From: J061 sp003695725 [NCBI: Candidatus Schekmanbacteria bacterium]
GTDB lineage: Bacteria; Schekmanbacteria; GWA2-38-11
Reading direction: 5' to 3'
Length of the DNA: 12,250 bases
NCBI GenBank assembly: GCA_003695725.1
Contig: RFHX01000225.1
Location: 1-12,250, forward strand
Part shown: positions 5,703 to 12,250 of the stretch, in pieces
Layout of the letters: every line of letters begins with the position of its first letter
Numbering within the stretch: the first letter of the stretch is position 1
Position numbers and translations under genes: made by a program
The notes under the pieces: model-generated
What the model was told of the DNA's origin: nothing
Seen by the model: only the letters and a program-made list of their open reading frames with translations
Databases searched by the model: none

Positions 5703-6802
5703 TAAACAGAAATCAAAGAAAAAACCATCTTCTCTACAATCAAGTTTTTTGATAATGCAGATGTCTTCAATTCAAAATCCATTCTTGCAAGCACATCTAT
5801 CGCCTTTTTTGAAGATTCAAAGGAAAAACTTAGAGCAGAAAGCATTAGTTTATAAATATAATAGGGATGTCCTTTTAAAAGATTTGTGCTTTCTGCTGTG
5901 TTTTGCGCACAAAAATCTTCCAAAAGAGGATATATTCTATTCTTAAATTCATTATACCTCATCATCCTATTTATTCCTTCCAACCCTGTGCTTTTTAAAA
6001 AGCAAAAAACCTGCAGGAAGGAATGAATTCTTTTTGAAAGAAGAGCAATTATTTTCCCATATTCCTCACCATTTTTAATCATTCTATTTAAAAGGTCCAA
6101 GGAAAGACTTAAATTTTTATCGCCTACTGCATCGAGAAAATCAAAAATAAGAATTTCATTCGTGGCAACAACCGCTAACTGTACATCTTTCTTTTCTATG
6201 ACTGTTTTTTCATCAGCAGCAAGAATAAGTTTATCCGCCTCTAAAAGAGTTTTTGTGTAATCAAAATCACATCTTGTCAAAAGCTCTAATAATGCATCAT
6301 TATCTATTGTATAACCCTTTTCTGAAAAGAAGTTTTTTACAATTTTGGGTAAATCAGACTTCTCCGCCTTTGTTTCCTTCCTAAACTCGAGCAGCTCAGC
6401 ATTTTTTTTTGCCCAATTATAGAAAAATTTCCTTTTATCTTTTAAGGCTTCCGATAAAATCAATACATAGTTGTCTTCAGGAATTCCCTTCTCTATTTCA
6501 GAACAAAACAATTTTTGTTTTTCTTCTGACAACCTGCTTATATCCCAGTCAATCAATGCAACTGCCTTTTTTCCCGGGAAAAAGGGCCTCATCATAATAG
6601 ATGAAAGAATGTCGGGAATATCAGGAAAATCTTCTTTATAAACTTCAAGGTTGGTAGAAGCATCAGCGCCTAAAAGCGCTTCTACTATAGAATTGAGCGC
6701 CTCCTTCATCATTCCTCTCTCATCTCCAACAATTACAATGAGAGAGGCAATATTTCCCTTTGAAATCTTATCAACAATTTTTTTTATTTCTCTGGAAGAA
6801 AT
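5702..6802 (-). CDS. holA: DNA polymerase III delta clamp-loader subunit, probable ATT start
   Basis: This is HolA, the delta subunit that opens the beta sliding clamp. Counting from the first in-frame ATG (6712) gives 336 residues that begin mid-domain at MMKEALNSIVEALLG. The reading frame stays open upstream to a TAG at 6809-6811 and there encodes SLIVIVGDERG directly before that Met, which is the expected first strand and GxE turn of HolA (compare the usual YLLYGEE...LIEEAL). There is no ATG, GTG or TTG in frame there, but an ATT at 6800-6802 has AAAGAGGT eight bases upstream, so I place the start at this ATT (366 residues). Later parts fit the family: DNYVLILSEALKDKRKFFYNW, the LLELLTRCDFDYTKTLLEADKL helix pair, and NEILIFDFLDAVG. 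It is translationally coupled to holB downstream. The product is clear; the start codon is inference. Confidence 0.82.
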   Translation of the reverse strand: MSSREIKKIVDKISKGNIASLIVIVGDERGMMKEALNSIVEALLGADASTNLEVYKEDFPDIPDILSSIMMRPFFPGKKAVALIDWDISRLSEEKQKLFCSEIEKGIPEDNYVLILSEALKDKRKFFYNWAKKNAELLEFRKETKAEKSDLPKIVKNFFSEKGYTIDNDALLELLTRCDFDYTKTLLEADKLILAADEKTVIEKKDVQLAVVATNEILIFDFLDAVGDKNLSLSLDLLNRMIKNGEEYGKIIALLSKRIHSFLQVFCFLKSTGLEGINRMMRYNEFKNRIYPLLEDFCAQNTAESTNLLKGHPYYIYKLMLSALSFSFESSKKAIDVLARMDFELKTSALSKNLIVEKMVFSLISV

Positions 6803-6832
6803 TTTTGACTACCTCTTTATTTTAAGTTGAAC

Positions 6833-6861
6833 ATTATGATAAATATCGATTTGTTTTTGAA
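6833..6861 (-). promoter_or_regulatory. Candidate promoter for holA-holB
   Basis: Read on the minus strand, TTCAAA (6861-6856) and CATAAT (6838-6833) are 17 bp apart, giving four of six and five of six matches. A start near 6826 would lie just ahead of the AAAGAGGT site and the proposed ATT start. It abuts the nadE promoter on the other strand, with the two -35 boxes touching. Confidence 0.35.
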
Positions 6862-6889
6862 TTGACAAGCATTAACATTGTAGCATAGT
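6862..6889 (+). promoter_or_regulatory. Promoter for nadE
   Basis: A perfect -35 box TTGACA (6862-6867) is followed after 16 bp by CATAGT (6884-6889), four of six for the -10. The predicted start near 6896 leaves a leader of about 30 nt before the nadE ATG. No operator or riboswitch structure is evident in this short leader. Confidence 0.55.
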
Positions 6890-6926
6890 TTTTTTTGCTG
6901 AAAACCTTCTTTTTTATTTGAAAAAA

Positions 6927-8672
6927 ATGAAAAGTGTAAGAATTGCAGTTGCGCAAATCAATACGACTGTAGGCGACCTTTCGGGAAATAGTGAAAAGAT
7001 TATCTCTTATCTTGAAAAAGCTGTCAAACAAAAGGTTGATATTGTTACATTTCCAGAGCTTGCAATCACAGGCTATCCGCCAAAAGATCTGCTCAATAAA
7101 AGAAAATTCATTGAAGACAATATTTCAGCTCTCAAAAAAATAAAAGACAGGACAAAAAATATCACTGCCGTTATTGGTTTCGTAAATAAAGAAAATGAGA
7201 AGATTTACAATTCCGCTGCAATTGTCAAAGATGGTAAAATCTGCGGCGTTCAGAATAAAATCCATCTTCCCAATTACGATGTTTTCGATGAAAAACGGTA
7301 TTTCTCCCAAGGGGAAAAAAGCATAATTTTTACATCCACAGAGTTGTCTTTCGGGGTGAGTATCTGTGAAGACATCTGGATTAGAGGATATCCAACGAAG
7401 ACACAGGCAGAAGCAGGCGCCAATATTTTGATCAACATTTCAGCTTCACCGTATCATATGAGCAAGCCAGCTTTTAGGGAAAAGATGCTTAAAGGAAGGT
7501 GCCGTGAAAACTCATCATTCCTAATCTTCAACAACCTTGTGGGCGGACAGGATGACCTTGTTTTTGACGGAAATAGTATGATTATCAACCCGAAGGGAGA
7601 AATATTGAATAAGGCAAAACTCTTCGAAGAGGATTTCATTTGGTATGATATAGAAGTAGACGAAAAGAAAGAAAAAACAGAAGCAGAAGAAAAGAGAAAA
7701 ATAAGAAATCTTGCAGAAAAAAGAATCCGCTTTATACCGATTGAGTTTTCCTTAAAAAAAAGAAGAGGTGTTGTCAAAAGAAAAAGAGGCATTCAATCCC
7801 CAAAATCCCTTCCAAAAGCTCAATCAAAATACGAGGAAATCTACAATGCCATAGTCCTTGGCGTAAAAGATTATGTTCATAAAAATGGATTCAAAAAGGT
7901 AGTGATAGGATTGAGCGGTGGCATTGATTCATCACTTGTTGCTACTATTGCTGTAGATGCTCTTGGATGCCGAAATGTATTGGGAATTTCTATGCCCACT
8001 TCAATATCATCCTCTCATAGCATCGAAGATGCGCAAAAGCTTGCCGAGAATTTATCCATAAAATACAAAGTAATAGAAATACAGAAAATTTTCGAAACAT
8101 ATCTGACAGTGCTTTCTCCAATATTCAAAGGGCGCAAATGGGATGTAACGGAAGAGAATCTTCAAGCAAGAATAAGGGGAAATATTCTGATGGCAGTTTC
8201 CAACAAGTTTGGCTACCTCCTTCTTACAACAGGAAATAAATCAGAATTGAGTGTAGGATATGCCACACTTTATGGTGATATGGCAGGAGGATTAGCTGTT
8301 ATATCAGATGTGCCTAAGACTATGGTATATAAACTTGCCAAATATAGAAATTCTATCTCCCACAAAGAATTGATACCGCGCAGATGTCTCACAAAGCCAC
8401 CGTCAGCAGAATTAAGGCCAAATCAGAAGGACACGGATTCTCTACCAAAATATGAAGTCCTTGATAAAATACTTCATCTTTATGTGGAAGAAGAAAAATG
8501 TTTGGATGAAATTATCAAGGCAGGTATAGATGAAAAAATTGCAAGGGAGATTATTTTGAAAATAGATGGCAATGAATACAAAAGACAGCAGGCGCCGCCC
8601 GGAATCAGAATAACTCCTAAAGCATTTGGTTCAGGCAGAAGAATACCTATAACAAATAAATACAGAGGGTAA
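6927..8672 (+). CDS. nadE: Glutamine-dependent NAD+ synthetase
   Basis: This 581-residue, two-domain enzyme makes NAD+ from deamido-NAD+, ATP and glutamine-derived ammonia in the cytoplasm, the last step of NAD synthesis. The N-terminal nitrilase-like glutaminase (about 1-245) starts VRIAVAQINTTVGDLSGN and has the catalytic triad Glu44 (FPELAITGYPPKDLL), Lys111 (QNKIHLPNYDVFDE) and Cys147 (SICEDIW). A charged, Lys/Glu-rich linker (about 245-300) leads to the synthetase domain with the ATP-pyrophosphatase loop SGGIDSS (330-336), TTGNKSELSVGYATLYGDM (434-452) and KPPSAELRPNQKD (490-502). Length is normal for the glutamine-using class. ATG at 6927 places the family N-terminus correctly; a TTG nine bases upstream is possible. 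There is no clear Shine-Dalgarno. It is divergent from holA and convergent with the ATPase gene. Confidence 0.96.
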   Translation: MKSVRIAVAQINTTVGDLSGNSEKIISYLEKAVKQKVDIVTFPELAITGYPPKDLLNKRKFIEDNISALKKIKDRTKNITAVIGFVNKENEKIYNSAAIVKDGKICGVQNKIHLPNYDVFDEKRYFSQGEKSIIFTSTELSFGVSICEDIWIRGYPTKTQAEAGANILINISASPYHMSKPAFREKMLKGRCRENSSFLIFNNLVGGQDDLVFDGNSMIINPKGEILNKAKLFEEDFIWYDIEVDEKKEKTEAEEKRKIRNLAEKRIRFIPIEFSLKKRRGVVKRKRGIQSPKSLPKAQSKYEEIYNAIVLGVKDYVHKNGFKKVVIGLSGGIDSSLVATIAVDALGCRNVLGISMPTSISSSHSIEDAQKLAENLSIKYKVIEIQKIFETYLTVLSPIFKGRKWDVTEENLQARIRGNILMAVSNKFGYLLLTTGNKSELSVGYATLYGDMAGGLAVISDVPKTMVYKLAKYRNSISHKELIPRRCLTKPPSAELRPNQKDTDSLPKYEVLDKILHLYVEEEKCLDEIIKAGIDEKIAREIILKIDGNEYKRQQAPPGIRITPKAFGSGRRIPITNKYRG

Positions 8673-8677
8673 CCAAG

Positions 8678-11176
8678 TCAGGCTCGGGCAGCTGCTTGCA
8701 ACGGTGTGGGACGAATAAGCAAATTTTTAAAGAAATCGAAATCAACTATTTCATAAACAAGATTTGATGAATTGTCCTTTCCATTGCCATTATCTTGCGC
8801 TTCCGTCACCGATTCAAGATATATGAACAATTCTTTTCCATTGTTTCTAATTACAGCTTCAGCAAAATCTACTGAATGATTGACTCGAAGTTTTATAGCA
8901 TAGAATATAACGGCTTCAATAAATAGGGACAAATCTATATCATCTTCTCTGAAGTTGTAATACTTTCTGTAATAGACATAATACATATAAATATCTTTCA
9001 TTGCATCAATTTCATCTTCTATCTGCCTGCAGTTGAGCCGTATTCTAAATACTTCTATTCCATTCCTGCTTTCTCTATCAAATGAATAAAGCATATTTTC
9101 AGGAGATATTTTCTCAATATTTTCCTTCTCATCTATACTTTCATCTCTTGCAGGAAGTTCCTCTTTTTTAACTTCATCGGCAGAAACCTCGATGACATCT
9201 GATTCATCATCTATTTCATAAATGCTCTTGTTTTCATCTATATCTTCATACTGTCTTTTGGAGACTTCAAAGATTTCATGAAGTTTCCGAGGAATGTACT
9301 GGTCAACTTCAGCATGGAAAACTACTCTGTTTATTTCTTCAAGAGTAGTCAATCCACATAGTGCCTTATAAACTCCATCTTCTCTTATTGAGAGGAGGTC
9401 GGCTTCATGTCTTGCAATATTTCTTATCTCAGTCGAGGTTTTCTTCTTTAAGATTGCATCCCTTATTGCGTCATTTACAAGGAGCAACTCATGTATAGCA
9501 GACCTTCCTTTATAACCTGTATTGTTGCACTTTTCACACCCTTCACCTTTATAAAATTTAAAATTTCTTGCTTCCTGTGGAGATATTTTAAATGAGCGTA
9601 GAAGCCCTTTGCTGATAGCTTTATCCTCAACTTTACAATTGGGACAAATAGTTCTAACAAGCCGTTGTGAAACGACAGATACTACTGTGGATGAAACAAG
9701 AAATGTATCAATACCCATATCAAGCAAGCGAAGTAGAGCTCCTGTCGTATCATCTGTGTGAAATGATGTTAAAACTTTATGTCCTGTTAGAGCGGCTTGT
9801 ATTGTTGCTTCGGCTCCTTCATTGTCTCTTATTTCTCCAACCATAAGGACATCAGGGTCCTGACGCATCATTGATTTGATGAAATCCATATATGTCATTC
9901 CAAGTTTAGGGTCAAGCTTCCCTTGCACAACACCATCGATCATATATTCAACAGGGTCTTCAACTGTTATAATGGAAAGATTTTTATTATTGAGATAAGC
10001 TAATGACGCATAAAGGGTCGTGCTCTTTCCAGAACCTGTTGGTCCAGTTACAAGAATTACGCCAGAAGGATAATCGAGTATTGTTCTGTATCTAAACAGA
10101 TTGAGTGGAGAAAAACCGAGATTCTCCAAGTCTATCAATGAAGTATGGCGGGCAAGGATTCTTATGACAACAGTTTCTCCAAAGGTGGAAGCATATGTCG
10201 ATACCCTTAAATCCACCTCCTTGCCCATTATAGAGGCAGTAATTTTTCCATCCTGATGCCTTCTTTTCTCTGCTATATCAAGGCCGCATACCGCTTTTAT
10301 TCTTGAAGCAATGCTTAATGCCATTGAAATGGGAAGATCGGTTTTATGGAAAAGCACACCGTCTATTCTATATCTCACACGCAGTCTGTTAAGCTGAGGC
10401 TCTATATGGATGTCACTTGCTCCTTCCTTGAAGGCATTAAGGATTATGTAGTTAACAATAGATACAGTTTTGTCATCACCCTTTCCAAGGTCAACATTTC
10501 CTATTACCAACCGGCCGTAGGCGTTGTATGTCTTCCCTTTTTGTCCATCTAATTTTTTAAGATGATAATTTTCATAGACGAGATTTATAGCTGAAAGAAT
10601 CTCATTTTTTGAGGCGATTCCTATTACAAGTTTATTTTTTATCCTTGCCTGAATCCCGCTTATTGTCTTCTCATCAAAGGGGTTTGCCATAATAATTGTC
10701 GTGCTTTCTTTATCTGAGAAGACAGGAATAAAGGCATTCGCCTCGAGGAATTTTCTATTGAATAGTCGTACAAGATCAAAATCTATGACATTTGAATCAG
10801 GCTTCATTCTTGGTATGTCGAACTGTTGGCTAAGGGCAAGCATCAACTCGTCTTCCGTGATATATCCAAGCTCAATAAGCACTTCACCAAGCTTTTTGCC
10901 AAGCTCTTTCTGTTTTGCAAGGGCTTCTTCGAGCTGTTTTTCGCTTATAATTTTTGATGAAGTGAGTAGCTCACCCATTCTCATCTGTTTCTTGTACATC
11001 TTGAGAATGTTCTTGAGCTCTTGACGAGTTATGAACCCTTCAGCAATGGCTAATTCGCCAAGTGGAGGTTTTTCAGGCAATTCATTCTGTTTTAGAAGAA
11101 GATGCTCAAGGTCTTCTTCTGTGAGAAACTTTTCCTTTACAAGAATCTCACCTAATTTTAACTTTTCTCCAATCAT
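8678..11176 (-). CDS. GspE/PilB-type secretion or type IV pilus ATPase with extended C-terminus
   Basis: An 832-residue assembly ATPase; relatives are usually 500-600. Residues 6-118 hold four tandem copies of the MshEN pattern, LGE-x-L...T-x-x-x-L-x-x-x-L-x-x-Q, which in MshE and some PilB proteins binds cyclic di-GMP. A T2SSE_N-like region follows (119-205). The ATPase core has the RYRIDG arginine segment (268-273), Walker A GPTGSGKST (378-386), Asp box TVEDPVEY (404-411), Walker B DVLMVGE (442-448) and the His box TGHKVLTSFHTDD (464-476). A zinc site is formed by Cys511, Cys514, Cys547 and Cys550. From about 640 an acidic linker leads to roughly 140 residues I do not recognise, with an aromatic-rich helix around 728-741. 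The ATG at 11176 has no good Shine-Dalgarno. No other pilus genes are in the window, so PilB versus GspE cannot be settled. Confidence 0.93.
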   Translation of the reverse strand: MIGEKLKLGEILVKEKFLTEEDLEHLLLKQNELPEKPPLGELAIAEGFITRQELKNILKMYKKQMRMGELLTSSKIISEKQLEEALAKQKELGKKLGEVLIELGYITEDELMLALSQQFDIPRMKPDSNVIDFDLVRLFNRKFLEANAFIPVFSDKESTTIIMANPFDEKTISGIQARIKNKLVIGIASKNEILSAINLVYENYHLKKLDGQKGKTYNAYGRLVIGNVDLGKGDDKTVSIVNYIILNAFKEGASDIHIEPQLNRLRVRYRIDGVLFHKTDLPISMALSIASRIKAVCGLDIAEKRRHQDGKITASIMGKEVDLRVSTYASTFGETVVIRILARHTSLIDLENLGFSPLNLFRYRTILDYPSGVILVTGPTGSGKSTTLYASLAYLNNKNLSIITVEDPVEYMIDGVVQGKLDPKLGMTYMDFIKSMMRQDPDVLMVGEIRDNEGAEATIQAALTGHKVLTSFHTDDTTGALLRLLDMGIDTFLVSSTVVSVVSQRLVRTICPNCKVEDKAISKGLLRSFKISPQEARNFKFYKGEGCEKCNNTGYKGRSAIHELLLVNDAIRDAILKKKTSTEIRNIARHEADLLSIREDGVYKALCGLTTLEEINRVVFHAEVDQYIPRKLHEIFEVSKRQYEDIDENKSIYEIDDESDVIEVSADEVKKEELPARDESIDEKENIEKISPENMLYSFDRESRNGIEVFRIRLNCRQIEDEIDAMKDIYMYYVYYRKYYNFREDDIDLSLFIEAVIFYAIKLRVNHSVDFAEAVIRNNGKELFIYLESVTEAQDNGNGKDNSSNLVYEIVDFDFFKNLLIRPTPLQAAARA

Positions 11177-11339
11177 ATTTATTTGTCAATAGAGACAGAA
11201 ATAACCTATTGTTTTCTCTGCTTCTATTCGGAAAATTGATAATAGATATTAGATAGATATGAAGTTTGGTCGACAATCTGTGGAAAGAGCTTCCTTTGAA
11301 CATTAACTTATTGAATTTATTTAATTTTTAAATCTATTT

Positions 11340-11368
11340 TTGACTACAAAAATCTAAAATAGTCTATT
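11340..11368 (+). promoter_or_regulatory. Candidate promoter for the downstream membrane protein
   Basis: TTGACT (11340-11345) and TCTATT (11363-11368) are 17 bp apart, five of six and four of six matches. It lies in the 275-bp AT-rich gap 11177-11451, which otherwise shows only short imperfect AGATA repeats (11244-11260) and no convincing gene. The predicted leader would be about 75 nt, without a clear Shine-Dalgarno. Confidence 0.4.
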
Positions 11369-11451
11369 TGTATTTTTTTTGCTATTTTTTACAGATTCAA
11401 AGGTAAGGCTTTCATTTTTAAAATTTTCCTGTTAACTTTATCAATTCTGAA

Positions 11452-12250
11452 ATGGTTAAAATTGAGAAGACATCTTCAAAAATTTATCTCCTATTGCTCT
11501 CACTCCTTGCAATAGGTATTGTTATTTTCCTTTCAATCAATGACTTCTTTTCTACTAATACCATTTTTGAAAAACATTTTATTACGCTTGATAATTTTCA
11601 TCAGACACTTCTTTCGGGCAATTTTTTCCCAAAATGGGCATCGCAGTTTGGGAATGGATATGGATATCCTCTTTTTATTTTTCGACCACCGCTAATCTAT
11701 TGGATACAGGAGATCTTTAAACTTTATTTCATAAATCCCCTAATCTCATCAAAAATATTACTAACCTCCTCATTTATTTTATCAATTATTCTTTTCTTTT
11801 ATTTTTCATCTTTTTTGTGCGAAAAAAGAGGCGCTTTTGTTTCGTCGATTCTTTTTCTTACTTCCCCTTCAATGATAGATGTCGTTCTTTGCAAAAAGAA
11901 TTTTGATGAAATATTATCTATTTTTCTTTTCCCTTTGAGCTTGTTTTTTCTTACAAAACTTCTTCTTGTAAATGAAGCAAAGGACAGAGAAAGATTTTTC
12001 TTCCCTTTAACATTTTCTTCAACACTTCTTGCCATCTCTAACACTGCATCGCTTTTCTCTGTATTATCGCTCTTTGTTTGGACAGCAATTATTGTGTCGG
12101 TAAAAAAAGAGAGTATAAAAAATAGAAATCCTTTTTTTGCGATAATATCCCTTATTACTTCAATAGCTGTATCTTCCTTTTATTGGCTGCCGGCCCTTGT
12201 GGAAAAAAAATTCATAAAAGATGGGAATATAATTGTCAGTTCTATGCTCC
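11452..12250 (+). CDS. Multi-spanning membrane protein, PTPS-related/GT-C-like, 3' end outside window
   Basis: An open frame from ATG at 11452 runs to the window edge without a stop (266 residues). It has an N-terminal membrane segment (about 11-29) and then a periplasmic-type loop with LDNFHQTLLSGNFFPKW (46-62) and GYGYPLFIFRPPLIYW (69-84). Further hydrophobic spans lie at about 102-123, 127-137, 153-173, 184-217 and 228-247, followed by WLPALVEKKF. The Asp47-x2-His50 loop, the LxxGxxxPxW element and the GYGYPLF motif resemble large membrane proteins annotated as 6-pyruvoyl-tetrahydropterin synthase-related, which share the GT-C glycosyltransferase-like layout. A role in polymer or surface glycan synthesis is inference. 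Codons and AT content match its neighbours. A start without Shine-Dalgarno is a mild concern, but the frame is clearly coding. Confidence 0.8.
   Translation, partial: MVKIEKTSSKIYLLLLSLLAIGIVIFLSINDFFSTNTIFEKHFITLDNFHQTLLSGNFFPKWASQFGNGYGYPLFIFRPPLIYWIQEIFKLYFINPLISSKILLTSSFILSIILFFYFSSFLCEKRGAFVSSILFLTSPSMIDVVLCKKNFDEILSIFLFPLSLFFLTKLLLVNEAKDRERFFFPLTFSSTLLAISNTASLFSVLSLFVWTAIIVSVKKESIKNRNPFFAIISLITSIAVSSFYWLPALVEKKFIKDGNIIVSSML

Noticed and set aside
10701-11024. 107-codon open frame on the + strand opposite the ATPase N-terminus
   Set aside because: It lies fully antisense to the MshEN-like repeats; its Ser/Leu-rich composition reflects the opposite-strand codons and it has no ribosome site.
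11244-11260. Short AGATA-like direct repeats as a CRISPR or operator array
   Set aside because: Units are only about 5-8 bases, irregular and in very AT-rich DNA; there are no spacers or cas genes.
11259-11306. 15-codon ORF (MKFGRQSVERASFEH) in the gap before the membrane protein
   Set aside because: There is no Shine-Dalgarno, no telling composition and no partner gene; a chance ORF is the simplest reading.
11799-12044. 81-codon minus-strand frame within the terminal membrane protein
   Set aside because: The + strand frame has clear membrane spans and family motifs across the same bases; the minus frame is Lys/Arg-rich from mirrored Phe/Leu codons.

Overview
This is an AT-rich bacterial window with no rRNA, tRNA, CRISPR array or insertion sequence that I can see. 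The gene content suggests an uncultivated or little-studied anaerobic bacterium: a diiron half-ferritin, Fe-S and sulfur-carrier proteins, a radical SAM maturase and a pilus/secretion-type ATPase. The last of these points to a diderm with type IV pili or type II secretion. I cannot assign a phylum from sequence alone.

Region 1 (about 1-4325, + strand) looks like one transcription unit. In order it holds a half-size ferritin-like protein, a NifU C-terminal-domain protein, a DsrE-family protein, a NifS/IscS-fold protein, an IscU-type scaffold, a TusA-family sulfur carrier and a radical SAM/SPASM protein. After these comes an unlisted 20-codon ORF (4202-4264) with a cysteine-rich tail and an almost ideal Shine-Dalgarno, closed by a strong intrinsic terminator at 4290-4323. 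Two points stand out. The NifS-like protein has Gln where the PLP-binding Lys should be, and has also lost the phosphate-site Ser and several Arg residues, yet keeps the sulfur-accepting Cys and is otherwise full length. The radical SAM protein plus tiny peptide has the layout of a RiPP (ribosomally made, modified peptide) pair. Together they suggest an Fe-S/sulfur-handling cassette coupled to a modified cysteine peptide.

Region 2 (about 4353-6838, - strand) encodes two clamp-loader subunits, holA then holB, overlapping by one base. HolB carries an unusual insertion of roughly 100 residues, and holA seems to start upstream of its first ATG, probably at an ATT codon. Divergent to it, from a near-consensus promoter, is nadE (glutamine-dependent NAD+ synthetase, + strand).

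Region 3 (8678-11176, - strand) is a large GspE/PilB-type ATPase. It converges on nadE with only 5 bp between stop codons. It has four tandem MshEN-like motifs at the N-terminus and an unrecognised C-terminal extension of about 190 residues.

Region 4 (11177-12250) is a 275-bp AT-rich intergenic segment with a plausible + strand promoter, then the 5' part of a multi-spanning membrane protein that resembles the PTPS-related/GT-C-like family and runs off the window.
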